Source: Thalassotalea nanhaiensis (GTDB lineage Bacteria > Pseudomonadota > Gammaproteobacteria > Enterobacterales > Alteromonadaceae). Taken from it: a DNA stretch of 64,000 nt. The DNA lies in assembly GCF_031583575.1 (NCBI RefSeq), contig NZ_CP134146.1, forward strand, positions 3,906,001 to 3,970,000. The letters are read 5' to 3'. The notes below the pieces were generated by a model, which was given only the letters and a program-made list of their open reading frames with translations, was not told the origin of the DNA and did not search any database. The position numbers and the translations under genes were made by a program. Within the stretch, counting starts at the first letter, position 1. Each line of letters starts with the position of its first letter. Below are positions 47,277 to 57,296 of the stretch, in pieces.

Positions 47277-50200
47277 TTAGTGTAGCTTCTTGCGACGCAC
47301 CATTAATAATGGCAGAGCAAGTAACATCCAACCAAATGAACCGCTACCAGAGCTAGACTTGTCAGATTCAACTTCCGGCGCAGGTTTAGCATCAACTTGA
47401 ACGACTACCGTTGCAGTAACTGTTTCTGTTCCATCAGTTACTGTTAACGTAAACTCATGAGAGCCAACTGATAAAGCAGACACTTCAGTCAATGCAGCAG
47501 ACGCATCAGCAATAGTACCAGGACCTTCCCAAGAGAAAGTTAACTCATCACCGTCAACATCTGAAGATGGTGTTCCATCTAGAGTTACAACCTGTCCTTC
47601 TTCGATAGTAACTTCAGCAGTAGCAACAGCAGCCATTGGCATATCATTAGTTGGTGTTACCGTTAAGATGAAGCTTGTTGTTGCAGCATCACCACTATGC
47701 TCCATGTCACGGACCGTAACGAATACTTCAGTTTCACCTGAGAAGTCTGCATTAGGAATAAGATTAAATATCATACCATCGACTTCAGCAGTAACGTTTT
47801 CACCACTAACTTCAAGCATGTTATCTACATTGTTCGCATCTATATGTAATACTTCAATAGCATCGATTCGAGAATCTTCTGCAACTGTCATATCATCCAG
47901 CTGAGCAACTTTGATGTTACCTTTAACTTCAATGCTGTGCGTTACTGACTCAGTAGGTTGACCTGCAATAGAGTAATCAAATACGAAGTCATGTACCGAG
48001 CCAACTGCTTCAGGTGCAACGACCACTTTAAATGATACTTCCATTTCTGATTGCTCAGGACCGTGGTAATCAAAACAAATTACTAGATCGTCTTGTAAAA
48101 CTTCATCTAAATTGTCAAATCCTACGAAAGAATATAAGAAACCTTCTTTCGGACCTGCATTAATAGAGAAATTAGAATCAAACCCTTCAAGATGAACCGC
48201 ACCTTTTTTCAGGTTCGCGCTTAGGTTGTCGTAAGCATAGATAACCTCAAACATTCCTTCGTTGTAATCCATACCATTACGTAAAATCATTTCGTAATCG
48301 TAAAGGTCACCAGTGTACTTATCTTTAACATTATCAAATTCCATAAATACAAGGTCGCCAAGATCTGGACGGTCGGCAGCATATTGTGATGCAAGGGTTA
48401 AACCTTTTGGATCTTCGTAGTGACGCTGATATTCCATTTCAAAATCGCCATTCCAGAATGGTGCTAGACCTTCGTATAAGAAACCAGGACCACGATGCCA
48501 GCGCATAGACCAATAAGTGTTATTAAATTTATGAGCACCTGTTGGATTCAATCTTAGGTAACCAGCATTTTCCTGATTATAGATATTGAAGTTAGCACCG
48601 CTCTTATAGAACAACCAATCGATTGGTACATCAAAGTTTTCTTTGTAATCACCAACAAACCAATCAGCTTGTGGCTGGATACCAAACTCACCTTGCAAGT
48701 CAATATAACCACCAGTTGAAAATTCATCAATTAATGGTGTATGACATTGCTCAGACGTCAGGTTAGTAGTCACAATATAGTCACGTTGTACGTTACGTGT
48801 CGTTAACTGAGTGCCCGCTAAGTTAAAGCTGTTATTATCTGCAATAACCATCTCTTCAAGATATTTATGGTTAGCAGAGACTGTACCAGTTGCTAAACGG
48901 AATCCTTCAGGAATAGTTACATTCAGATCAAAGTCACGATCACCCGCTTCAAGGTTAGGTAATACCTTCATGGTTACGTCAATAATATCCATGTTACGTG
49001 CAGCATCTTTATCAACTGACCAAGAAACAGTATCACCACCATGAGCAATATTAAGTGCGGTAAACCCTAAAGTACCTTCTGCACCAGGCATATTGCCTAG
49101 ATCGAAACCACCATAGTAGACTTCACCTTTTTCACTGCCAGGTAAGTCCCAAGAGAACTCAAGGTTATAATCACCGTTGCCGTCATGTGATTCAGGACCA
49201 GACATCGTCATATTACTGGCATCGCTGTCGGCACCAAGCACTGCCCAACGCATCTCTGATCTAACGCGAGTGGTTAAGTCGGTTTGTGGATTTTTTGCCA
49301 TCTGTGGTGATGCAATCCAGTAAGTACCAGGAACCGGGTCAATAATACTACAGATATTTTCTTGTGATTCACTCATTGAACCACAAACAGCTTCACCATC
49401 AAACTGCTTTCTCCAAGCATATGATTCATAACCGACTTCTTCAACAGCATCGGCATAATCTTGCTCAGTAGGGATAAAGCTACCACTATTATTTTTATCT
49501 AGACCAATAAGTACCGCAGGCCAAAATTTGATTAATGAAGGGTTTGAATTTTCATAACCAATTTCAGTAGTTGCTTGACTGGCAGAAACAACTAAACGTT
49601 TAGTGCCCTCAGGAACAACGATGGTTTTGAAGCCCCAGTGATCTTGAGTAACGTATTCATCTGACATCAACGGACGAGTCATTAACTTGTTTTGCGTTTC
49701 TGTTTCCGCTTTAACTAAACCGTAATTACGTGGTGTAAATTCACTGTAATTATCAGTATTTACTCTAAATGGAATCGAACCCGTGTCAGCATAAATATCG
49801 AAGTCTTTACTAAATGGTAATTGGTTAAAGACAGCAGTAACAACAATCGGCATATGCGCTTCAGGAGCAGCATTGTTCACTTCAGTTAACGTAAGCATTG
49901 CATTGTAGATTGAGTAGTTACCGTCAACAGCTTCCCATGGAGCACCGGGCTCTGAAGGTTCGGTTTTCAACTCTTTGATGCTAGGTACAGTTACCTTAAC
50001 AAGCACATCTTTAGTTTCACCCGCTTTAAGATTAAACGAGCTTGGCATTACCGTTATTTCAACATCTGAATCTTCAGCTAACACTGCCGCATTCCAAGAG
50101 CCATCTTGAGTTGCTTTTACTGTACGCATAAATGAACAAGACTTTTCACAATCCATGTCTACCATAGATGGAATGTTTGTCCAATTATCAACACCACCGT

Positions 50201-52544
50201 TATTCGGGTTGGCAGATTTGTAGCCTTCAATTGACTCATCTAAAACTAAGCCAGCTTGAGTTGCTAATGACACATCTATTGCGCCAGCACCCGCCATAAA
50301 GTGATAGAAGGTCGGCACATATAAACCGCGCCCTAAGTGTAATGACACCGGCTTAGCCGTCATCATTAGCGCTGACTGAATTTCAGCAGGCGTCCAGTCT
50401 GGGTGCATTTGGCTTAATAACGTCATTGCACCCGTTACATGAGGGGCAGCCATAGAAGTACCGCTCATCATCGTCCAATCAGACGAACGAGGGTAAGCTG
50501 TAAATGGTTGATCATCAGCATTTGCAGCATAAATATCAACACCAGGAGCAGTTAAGTCAGGTACCAAGGTATTGGTTGTTTTCGCCGGACCTGTTGAACT
50601 GAAAATAGCCAAGCTATTAGCGACACCATCAGTAGTGTAAGTGTTTACACCAGCGGGGATAGTCGCTGTATAGGTGCTGTTTTCCCAATCTGTGCTATCA
50701 ATCCAGCGTACAATTTTACCGCCATTAGAAGCATCAATGTGTATACCCGGAATTACATAGTTGTCTGCAACTGTGGTTTCACTCCAGCCTGCATTGTAAA
50801 GGATAAAACCACCAGCGCCACCAGCGGCAACGTTTTCAGCTTTTGCAACACGGGCAATATCACCACGCTTACATACTACGATTTGATCAGAGGTAAAAGT
50901 ATCTGCTGGGAATGGTGCATTACACAACTCAACCGCGTAACCATCGCCTGCATCAGGATCATCATAGTGCTTAGCAAGAACTAGATTACCTGTAAATTCG
51001 CCATTAAAACCTTTACCTTCGATGTCACGATTTGGTTTTGACCAATGATCAGGACCAGTAAAATCGCTGGCAAGCATCATTTTATCACCAGCACTCAACA
51101 CACGATCATGTGTTGATGCACCAACGGTAGTTACCCATGGAGAAGTGTGATCAGCAGTCCAGTAAGCACCAGAGTTACCTGCTGCTGCTGCAACAGAAAT
51201 ACCAGCTTCACGAGCTGCTAAGAACGCTAATTCCATCGGATCTTCCCAAGGGAAAGACTCACTGCCACCAATCGAGAAGTTAATTGCATCTACGCCATCA
51301 GAGATTGCGTCTTCAAATGCCGATAAAATCGCTGATTCAGGACAGCCCGCATATGGGTCACCGCCGCCACCAGGCCAACAAACTTGGTAAGAAATAACAT
51401 GTGCACGCGGTGCAACACCAGAAACACCTTCAGGGAAGGTAAATGGAAGATCTACACCATCACTAACCGCTTCGCCGTTAGCCGTTTGTAATGCAACAAC
51501 ATCAATGGCATTACCTGCAGCGGTACTAGCAGTATGTGAGCCATGACCATTATAATCTTCGCCGTTTTCTGGGCGAATTTGGTCATTTCTCCATGGGCTA
51601 CTTTGAAATTCTTTAGCGTTATAAATTTTAGTAATTTCAGGGTATGAATACACACCGATTAATTTATCATTACATAAGTTATACGCTTCGTTTTCTTCTA
51701 GCGCACAATCTCCGTAATACTCGCCCGCATTACCACCACGAGCGGCAGTGAACTGCTCATCTGAAGCGAACGCTTCATGATCTGTATTAATACCCGTATC
51801 AATGATACCAACAACCATGCCCTCACCTTTAACAGGTAAAGAATCTGGTGTTACCGAACCATCCCATACTTTATCTGCGCCAATATTTTTTGGGCCTCGG
51901 TCAGTACGAAGTTCAAATATGCGGTTAGGTGTTATGCGTTTAACACCATCTTGTTGCGACATTAAAATTGCGTCTTCTTGCGTCATTTCAACAACCATAG
52001 CGTTACTGGCTATTGAAAATTGCTTGGTCACTTCAACATCTGCACCAGCGTTTTGAACGCTAGAAATGAAGCTATTTTGCTCATTCAAAATAAAGTTACT
52101 GTATTTAGTTGCATCTGCACTAGTAACATTTACTCGACCTTTAGCCATTAGTGAACGGTTTGTTGGTGCTGTTGTGGCAGCAAAACCTTCAATACCACCA
52201 TTATAAACAGCAACAGGTTCTGCATTCATTTGCACAATATATGTTTGCTTGCCAGAAACACCTTCTTCTGGTTGAAATATTTGTTCAGGCGTCAGTTGCT
52301 TACGAACAACATTTACATTGCCGATAAAATCGTTCAATAAGTCGCTTTGCAACATCTCTTGACGTTGTTCATTATATTTAAGAACATCTTCTTTGGTGAA
52401 CGTCGGTACAGTCAACGACGTTCCTTCTACAGACTTAAAACCTGCCTCTGCATATGCTTGACCCACGGCACCAAAGTACAATGCGGTAAGAGCGGCAAGC
52501 GTAGTACGTTTAAATACTACTTTTTCTCGACTTGATACAGTCAT
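47277..52544 (-). CDS. Large secreted subtilisin-like (S8) serine protease with GlyGly-CTERM
   Basis: A 1755-residue exported protease. A signal peptide and inhibitor-I9-like propeptide precede the S8 domain. The catalytic triad is in VVGIIDTGINTDHEAF (Asp about 247), NGHGSHTAS (His about 336) and SGTSMAAPHVTGA (Ser about 695). A PA-type insert sits between His and Ser (about 510-610). A long beta-rich region follows, then cadherin/PKD-like modules (EDSRIDAIEVL, PSSDVDGDELTFSWEG) and the tail SSSGSGSFGWMLLALPLLMVRRKK, a GlyGly-CTERM signal cut by rhombosortase. Likely role: extracellular protein degradation. It is a single-gene unit between panC and panP. Confidence 0.92.
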   Translation of the reverse strand: MTVSSREKVVFKRTTLAALTALYFGAVGQAYAEAGFKSVEGTSLTVPTFTKEDVLKYNEQRQEMLQSDLLNDFIGNVNVVRKQLTPEQIFQPEEGVSGKQTYIVQMNAEPVAVYNGGIEGFAATTAPTNRSLMAKGRVNVTSADATKYSNFILNEQNSFISSVQNAGADVEVTKQFSIASNAMVVEMTQEDAILMSQQDGVKRITPNRIFELRTDRGPKNIGADKVWDGSVTPDSLPVKGEGMVVGIIDTGINTDHEAFASDEQFTAARGGNAGEYYGDCALEENEAYNLCNDKLIGVYSYPEITKIYNAKEFQSSPWRNDQIRPENGEDYNGHGSHTASTAAGNAIDVVALQTANGEAVSDGVDLPFTFPEGVSGVAPRAHVISYQVCWPGGGGDPYAGCPESAILSAFEDAISDGVDAINFSIGGSESFPWEDPMELAFLAAREAGISVAAAAGNSGAYWTADHTSPWVTTVGASTHDRVLSAGDKMMLASDFTGPDHWSKPNRDIEGKGFNGEFTGNLVLAKHYDDPDAGDGYAVELCNAPFPADTFTSDQIVVCKRGDIARVAKAENVAAGGAGGFILYNAGWSETTVADNYVIPGIHIDASNGGKIVRWIDSTDWENSTYTATIPAGVNTYTTDGVANSLAIFSSTGPAKTTNTLVPDLTAPGVDIYAANADDQPFTAYPRSSDWTMMSGTSMAAPHVTGAMTLLSQMHPDWTPAEIQSALMMTAKPVSLHLGRGLYVPTFYHFMAGAGAIDVSLATQAGLVLDESIEGYKSANPNNGGVDNWTNIPSMVDMDCEKSCSFMRTVKATQDGSWNAAVLAEDSDVEITVMPSSFNLKAGETKDVLVKVTVPSIKELKTEPSEPGAPWEAVDGNYSIYNAMLTLTEVNNAAPEAHMPIVVTAVFNQLPFSKDFDIYADTGSIPFRVNTDNYSEFTPRNYGLVKAETETQNKLMTRPLMSDEYVTQDHWGFKTIVVPEGTKRLVVSASQATTEIGYENSNPSLIKFWPAVLIGLDKNNSGSFIPTEQDYADAVEEVGYESYAWRKQFDGEAVCGSMSESQENICSIIDPVPGTYWIASPQMAKNPQTDLTTRVRSEMRWAVLGADSDASNMTMSGPESHDGNGDYNLEFSWDLPGSEKGEVYYGGFDLGNMPGAEGTLGFTALNIAHGGDTVSWSVDKDAARNMDIIDVTMKVLPNLEAGDRDFDLNVTIPEGFRLATGTVSANHKYLEEMVIADNNSFNLAGTQLTTRNVQRDYIVTTNLTSEQCHTPLIDEFSTGGYIDLQGEFGIQPQADWFVGDYKENFDVPIDWLFYKSGANFNIYNQENAGYLRLNPTGAHKFNNTYWSMRWHRGPGFLYEGLAPFWNGDFEMEYQRHYEDPKGLTLASQYAADRPDLGDLVFMEFDNVKDKYTGDLYDYEMILRNGMDYNEGMFEVIYAYDNLSANLKKGAVHLEGFDSNFSINAGPKEGFLYSFVGFDNLDEVLQDDLVICFDYHGPEQSEMEVSFKVVVAPEAVGSVHDFVFDYSIAGQPTESVTHSIEVKGNIKVAQLDDMTVAEDSRIDAIEVLHIDANNVDNMLEVSGENVTAEVDGMIFNLIPNADFSGETEVFVTVRDMEHSGDAATTSFILTVTPTNDMPMAAVATAEVTIEEGQVVTLDGTPSSDVDGDELTFSWEGPGTIADASAALTEVSALSVGSHEFTLTVTDGTETVTATVVVQVDAKPAPEVESDKSSSGSGSFGWMLLALPLLMVRRKKLH

Positions 52545-53048
52545 ATCATTCTCTCTCTTGTTGTAGTTTTATTATCTATATGCCATTGAATTGATTGACC
52601 TATGTTTTTTATTTTTAGGTATTTTCAAACTGTTTTATCGCATTTAATACATGGTAATTGCATAAACAAGCAACTAACCACCAGTTAACATTGACGCCAC
52701 AAAGCAGCAAAATTTAGATAACGTTTTTTTCACCCTGTTTTTCTACAGAAGGGCCAGAATATAGACAATAGAGGAAAGACCTCCAATCCAAGATTGGAAG
52801 ATAATTAGAAGTGAATAGAGAATTATTAGATGCTTAATTTAACGAATTTTTTACATCCGCTTAAACTTTAAACAGACTTTGAAATAATAAAATAGAATGT
52901 GCTGAAAATTTAAAATTGTGAATATAAGCTAAATTTTAATCAGTCGAACAAGGTAATGCATAAAACTACAAAAAAAGTGATAAATTATTAATAATATTGC
53001 AGACCTTTTTGCCAAAGCAAAAAGGTTAAAGGATTTACTAAAACTAAG
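52545..53048. other. 504-base intergenic gap before the S8 protease
   Basis: It holds the leader and promoter region of the protease (minus strand) and the downstream end of panP. A TCCAATC-CAA-GATTGGA hairpin (52786-52802) and the stem ACCTTTTTGC / GCAAAAAGGT (53003-53026) are visible; the second may be a weak panP terminator, though the T-run is poor. I see no further gene or RNA. Confidence 0.4.
53003..53026 (-). terminator. Possible terminator after panP
   Basis: ACCTTTTTGC and GCAAAAAGGT form a 10-bp stem with a 4-base loop, 23 bases after the panP stop codon. The tail after it on the minus strand is CTGCAATATT rather than a T-run, so termination is doubtful. Confidence 0.35.
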
Positions 53049-54683
53049 TTATTTTAAAACCTTAGATAATACTTGTGGTAAAAACTGTAAGCTTTCTGCA
53101 GCCAGCAACTTTTGTTCCGTTAACACTTCATTCAGTATGTCTTCAGTTGTTAATGGATTGGCAAGCACAACTCTAAACACCAGTACTTTTCTACCATGGT
53201 AATGGCCCACTTCAATTCGAGTGCGTGATACAAACGATTTTCCAGCTTCACGTTGACGTTTTTGTATAAACTTAGTCAGTTTATCTAAAATAACATTAAT
53301 TTCTTCTTGTTGTGCTGGCTCGGCAGTTTGCAAAAATTGCTGGACGATCTGCGGCACATATCGATAAGTTAATAAACACAGTTCAGGCTCACTAACCAAT
53401 TCAAAATCATCATCTGCTTTTATTAAGTCGGCAAAATATTTTGCTTTTTCAATGCTTTGATTTACCAGTAACTCATAACCTGGACGAGAGATTATATGCA
53501 TACTTGCGTACACCATCATGGCCATACCAGGACGAGAACCTTCTAAAGTATGACTACCTAAATCTTTAGAGCCTTTTCGTAGAATATACTCAGCATGATG
53601 CTCAATAGATGCAACCGATTCGGGGTTTTTAAACACCACTAATCCTGCGCCCATAGGGACGTACATTTGCTTATGCGCATCAATAGTAACTGAGTCTGCT
53701 AACTCAACACCATCCAGTAAAGAACGATATTTATTTGATAGTAACGTTGCACCACCCCAAGCAGCATCTACGTGAAAATGACAATTAAATTGTTTAGCAA
53801 TCGCAGCCATTTCTCTCAACGGATCAATATTGCCAGTTTCGGTAGTACCGGCAACACCGACAATTGTCATTACCTTAATATTGTTCTGCTCTAGTCGAGC
53901 ACATTCTTGCGCCAATGCTTTACAGTCAATACGATTATTAGCATCCGTTTTAATGGCAATAACATTATCACGGCCAATACCTAAGATATCAGCTGCCTTT
54001 TTAAGGGAGTAATGACCACGTTCAGACACTAAAATAGCGACATCATCATAACCATAATGCTTTAGGCTTTTGAATAATCCTTCTTTGCCGACTCCAGTAA
54101 AATCGCCATCTGCTTTTAATAAATTATTACGAGCAACCCAAAGTGCCGTTATATTAGCAACGGTACCACCAGAGCAAAATGCACCCAATGAATGTGCGGC
54201 GCTATGCATCCATTCGTTATAGAATCCATCGTCTTGTTGATACACCATACGATGCATCATCCCCAATACTTGACGCTCAAGTGGAGTGAATGCTTTTGAG
54301 GTTTCTATTTTTACTAAATTTTGATTTAACCCTGTCATTAATTTTGATAACGGTAAAACAAAATATGGTAGTGCCGAAGTCATGTGCCCGATAAAGCTTG
54401 GCGCTGAGGTATGCACAGATTGTGAAATAAGCTTATCGAGTAAGTGATGAGTATGATCGGACACGTACTGTGGCTGTTCAGGAATTTTTGAGTCGGCAAA
54501 GTCTTTTTCAATTTCAATCAACGGTTTTTCAGTCGCAACGATATGATTGCCTAAAAAGCCATTAAGATTCTGTGAGATCTCGGCCTCAATGCGGCCAAGC
54601 GTCGAATCTGGCGCTTCTGGAATTGTAAAAATTTGATGTAATGATTCTGGCGTAGCTTGCGCGACGCGTTTTTTATTTGTCAT
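53049..54683 (-). CDS. panP: PLP-dependent aspartate 1-decarboxylase (PanP type)
   Basis: A 544-residue group II PLP decarboxylase, matching the PanP family known from Vibrio and Alteromonadales. CSGGTVANITALWVAR (170-185) is the PLP phosphate region, HFHVDAAWGGA (302-312) carries the Asp that pairs with the PLP ring, and DAHKQMYVPMGAG (336-348) carries Lys338, the Schiff-base residue. It would make beta-alanine from aspartate for PanC. It stands in for PanD in organisms without it. The 544-residue length, longer than glutamate decarboxylase, fits PanP. Confidence 0.9.
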   Translation of the reverse strand: MTNKKRVAQATPESLHQIFTIPEAPDSTLGRIEAEISQNLNGFLGNHIVATEKPLIEIEKDFADSKIPEQPQYVSDHTHHLLDKLISQSVHTSAPSFIGHMTSALPYFVLPLSKLMTGLNQNLVKIETSKAFTPLERQVLGMMHRMVYQQDDGFYNEWMHSAAHSLGAFCSGGTVANITALWVARNNLLKADGDFTGVGKEGLFKSLKHYGYDDVAILVSERGHYSLKKAADILGIGRDNVIAIKTDANNRIDCKALAQECARLEQNNIKVMTIVGVAGTTETGNIDPLREMAAIAKQFNCHFHVDAAWGGATLLSNKYRSLLDGVELADSVTIDAHKQMYVPMGAGLVVFKNPESVASIEHHAEYILRKGSKDLGSHTLEGSRPGMAMMVYASMHIISRPGYELLVNQSIEKAKYFADLIKADDDFELVSEPELCLLTYRYVPQIVQQFLQTAEPAQQEEINVILDKLTKFIQKRQREAGKSFVSRTRIEVGHYHGRKVLVFRVVLANPLTTEDILNEVLTEQKLLAAESLQFLPQVLSKVLK

Positions 54684-54801
54684 GACTTACCAAACCTGAA
54701 ATCAATCCTTGAAGGTTTATATACAGTTGAAAATTAATTTGCCGAACTTTAATAAATATTAGTGAAAATGTCTTGTTTTTTCAGGCAATATTCAATAATT
54801 C

Positions 54802-55464
54802 CTACAATTTTGCCGATAATGACCAACATTGTTGTCCACTTGCCTGATATTTAGCTTCGAACGGTGTTAACGCTTCTTCATCCGTACTAACTTCATTTAA
54901 TACAGAATCAATATTAGCGATGGCTAACGCGGCTTGAAATTCTTCTAAATATAAGCGCCAGTTACTTCTTAATTCCAGCACTTTTCCTATTTTAAAAATA
55001 TATGGGAACACGGCACTGCCATGCCATCGGCGCTTAACGTGTTTTGCTTTTGGCCATGGGTTTGGATAAAGAATATAGTGTTTATCAACCGGCCAATTTG
55101 CGGCATAGACCAAGCGATAAAAGTCGTTAAGATCCGCGCGCACTAAATGGAAATTATCTACTTGCCACTTCTCTTCAACATTACGTGTTATGCGGTTATC
55201 CGATTTATCTACGCCAATCACTAATGCCTTAGGATTTTGTTTGGCAATAATGCGTGAACTTTGTCCTACGCCACAACAAGAATCAAGAATGATTGGTCCA
55301 TCAAATTCTTTTACCAAGCGATCAATTTCTTCAAAAGCCTGCTTTGTATGGGCTGAGATTGGCTTTTTAAACTCATGGGTTAAATGCGTATTAACAATAT
55401 CCGCGAGGTTTTCATGTATTCCCGGCTGATTAGTAATAATTGCTTTTGAATCACCAAATGACAT
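54802..55464 (-). CDS. TrmB-like SAM-dependent methyltransferase (paralogue)
   Basis: A 220-residue Rossmann methyltransferase. LDSCCGVGQSSRIIA (about 60-74) is the SAM-binding glycine motif, VIGVDKSDNRI follows, and YPNPWPKAKHVKRRWHG aligns with the FPDPWPKxRHxKRR motif of TrmB. The glycine loop reads CCGVGQSS rather than EIGFGxG, so it is a divergent TrmB-family member; it may methylate tRNA or another RNA. ATG 55464 overlaps the stop of the upstream ABC permease (TAATG), so it is translated with yadG-yadH homologues. Confidence 0.8.
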   Translation of the reverse strand: MSFGDSKAIITNQPGIHENLADIVNTHLTHEFKKPISAHTKQAFEEIDRLVKEFDGPIILDSCCGVGQSSRIIAKQNPKALVIGVDKSDNRITRNVEEKWQVDNFHLVRADLNDFYRLVYAANWPVDKHYILYPNPWPKAKHVKRRWHGSAVFPYIFKIGKVLELRSNWRLYLEEFQAALAIANIDSVLNEVSTDEEALTPFEAKYQASGQQCWSLSAKL

Positions 55465-56237
55465 TAGCTGCGCAGTCCTATACCTTTAGAGATCAGTACC
55501 ATAGCAACCGTATAAAGAGTAATAATAAATACCCCTATTACACTAAACGCAACAGTTAATGACACATCACTAATACCTAAGAAACCATACCTAAAAGCGT
55601 TTACCATATAAACTATTGGGTTGATTTGAGATACACCCTGCCAAAACTCAGGTAACAGAGAAATTGAATAAAATACCCCTCCTAAGTAAGTTAATGGCGT
55701 TAATATAAACGTAGGAATAATTGATATGTCATCAAAGCTATTAGCAAAAATGGCGTTTATTAGCCCTCCTAACGCAAACACAGCAGACGTTAACATTACT
55801 GTGATAATGATCACCGCAACGTTATGTATTTGGATATCAACAAACAGCAAGGAAATTAAGGTAACAATTAAGCCTACTAAAATACCGCGAGTCATACCGC
55901 CGCCAACATAACCGGCGACAATCACCCAATTAGGCACTGGCGCAACAAGCATTTCTTCAACATTACGCTGCCACTTGGCACTAAAAAATGACGATGCGAC
56001 ATTAGAATATGAATTGGTGATTACCGACATCATTATAAGACCAGGGACAATAAACGACATATAGTCAAAACCGCCCATTTCACCGATGCGGGAGCCGATT
56101 AATGAACCGAAGATAACAAAATACAAACTTATGGTTATCGCTGGTGGAACGAGCGTTTGTACCCAAATTCGCAAAAATCGGTGCACCTCTTTATGCAATA
56201 TACTCGTTAAGGCAATGCGGTTTCTAAATGCAGACAT
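55464..56237 (-). CDS. yadH: ABC-2 type permease (YadH-like)
   Basis: A 257-residue integral membrane protein with six predicted segments. The family hallmark VPGLIMMSVITNSYSNVASSFF and the LTPLTYLGGVFYS-SLLPEFW block match YadH-type ABC-2 permeases. It pairs with the ATPase immediately upstream (2-base gap) and overlaps the TrmB-like gene downstream. The substrate is not known; no dedicated binding protein is present. A role in drug or lipid export is only a guess. Confidence 0.88.
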   Translation of the reverse strand: MSAFRNRIALTSILHKEVHRFLRIWVQTLVPPAITISLYFVIFGSLIGSRIGEMGGFDYMSFIVPGLIMMSVITNSYSNVASSFFSAKWQRNVEEMLVAPVPNWVIVAGYVGGGMTRGILVGLIVTLISLLFVDIQIHNVAVIIITVMLTSAVFALGGLINAIFANSFDDISIIPTFILTPLTYLGGVFYSISLLPEFWQGVSQINPIVYMVNAFRYGFLGISDVSLTVAFSVIGVFIITLYTVAMVLISKGIGLRS

Positions 56238-56239
56238 AA

Positions 56240-57175
56240 TTAGCTAGCCTCTTCTGTTTTTTGTTCTTTATTCGACACTAAGGTAACAAATAACTCTTCA
56301 AGACGGTTCGATTTATTGCGCATACTTTTAACGCTTATTCCTTGTTCGGTCAGTTCACTGAAAACCTCATTAATTGACTGCGACTTCTCCACATCAACTT
56401 CGAGGGTATGATCATCTATCACTCGATATGGATAACAATTTAACTTAGGTTGCTGATCTGTAATGCTTATATCTAATACAAAGGTTTCAATATTTAATTT
56501 CGAAAGCAATGCTTTCATGCTGGTATTTTCAACAATTTTACCATGGTCAATAATGGCAATATTACGACACAGCATTTCAGCTTCTTCAAGATAATGAGTG
56601 GTTAATATAATGGTTATGCCTTGAGCATTAAGTTCACGAAGGTAATCCCACATATGACGGCGAAGCTCTATATCTACGCCGGCAGTTGGCTCATCTAAAA
56701 TTAATACCTGTGGTTCGTGCATTAGTGCTCTTGCAATCATCAGGCGACGCTTCATGCCACCTGATAAGTTACGCGAAGGTTCGTTTCTTTTTTCCCAAAG
56801 ATCGAGCTGCTTAAGGTATTTTTCCGCACGTTCGAATGCAACTTTACGTGGCACACCATAGTAACCCGCTTGATTAACCAGAATTTTAAACGGTGCTTCA
56901 AATTGATTAAAATTAAATTCTTGTGGCACTAAGCCCAGAAAACTTTTCGCAAGGTCGAGCTCTTTATCAATATCATGGCCAAATACTTTTACCAGACCTT
57001 CAGTTTTATTTACCAGTGATGTGATCACACCAATGGTTGTAGATTTACCTGCACCGTTAGGACCCAGCAACGCAAAAAAGTCACCTTGTGCTACTTGTAA
57101 ATCAAGGCCTTTAACCGCCTGAAAGCCGCCTTTATACGTTTTTTTTAAGCCGGAAATTTCTAATGCTGGCTGCAT
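56240..57175 (-). CDS. yadG: ABC transporter ATP-binding protein (YadG-like)
   Basis: A 311-residue ATPase. I chose ATG 57175 (MQPALEISGLKKTY) because GGTAGG lies just before it and it matches the usual N-terminus; a longer in-frame start at 57247 adds an unlikely tail. Walker A is GPNGAGKST, signature LSGGMKRR, Walker B VLILDEPTAGVD. It drives the YadH-like permease. The C-terminal region (about 215-311) is a regulatory domain common in this subgroup. Confidence 0.92.
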   Translation of the reverse strand: MQPALEISGLKKTYKGGFQAVKGLDLQVAQGDFFALLGPNGAGKSTTIGVITSLVNKTEGLVKVFGHDIDKELDLAKSFLGLVPQEFNFNQFEAPFKILVNQAGYYGVPRKVAFERAEKYLKQLDLWEKRNEPSRNLSGGMKRRLMIARALMHEPQVLILDEPTAGVDIELRRHMWDYLRELNAQGITIILTTHYLEEAEMLCRNIAIIDHGKIVENTSMKALLSKLNIETFVLDISITDQQPKLNCYPYRVIDDHTLEVDVEKSQSINEVFSELTEQGISVKSMRNKSNRLEELFVTLVSNKEQKTEEAS

Positions 57176-57296
57176 ATTACCTACCTTAATGATAAATGAT
57201 CTTGGGGAGTACGTTATTTCTGATAGTGCTGATATATGGGCAATCACTCAAATATCAATGTATTATAGCAATTGGATAATAGAATTAAGTAACTAA

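Noticed and set aside
57176-57247. 24-residue N-terminal extension of the YadG-like ATPase
   Set aside because: A strong ribosome-binding site sits directly before ATG 57175, and the extension has no matching motif.
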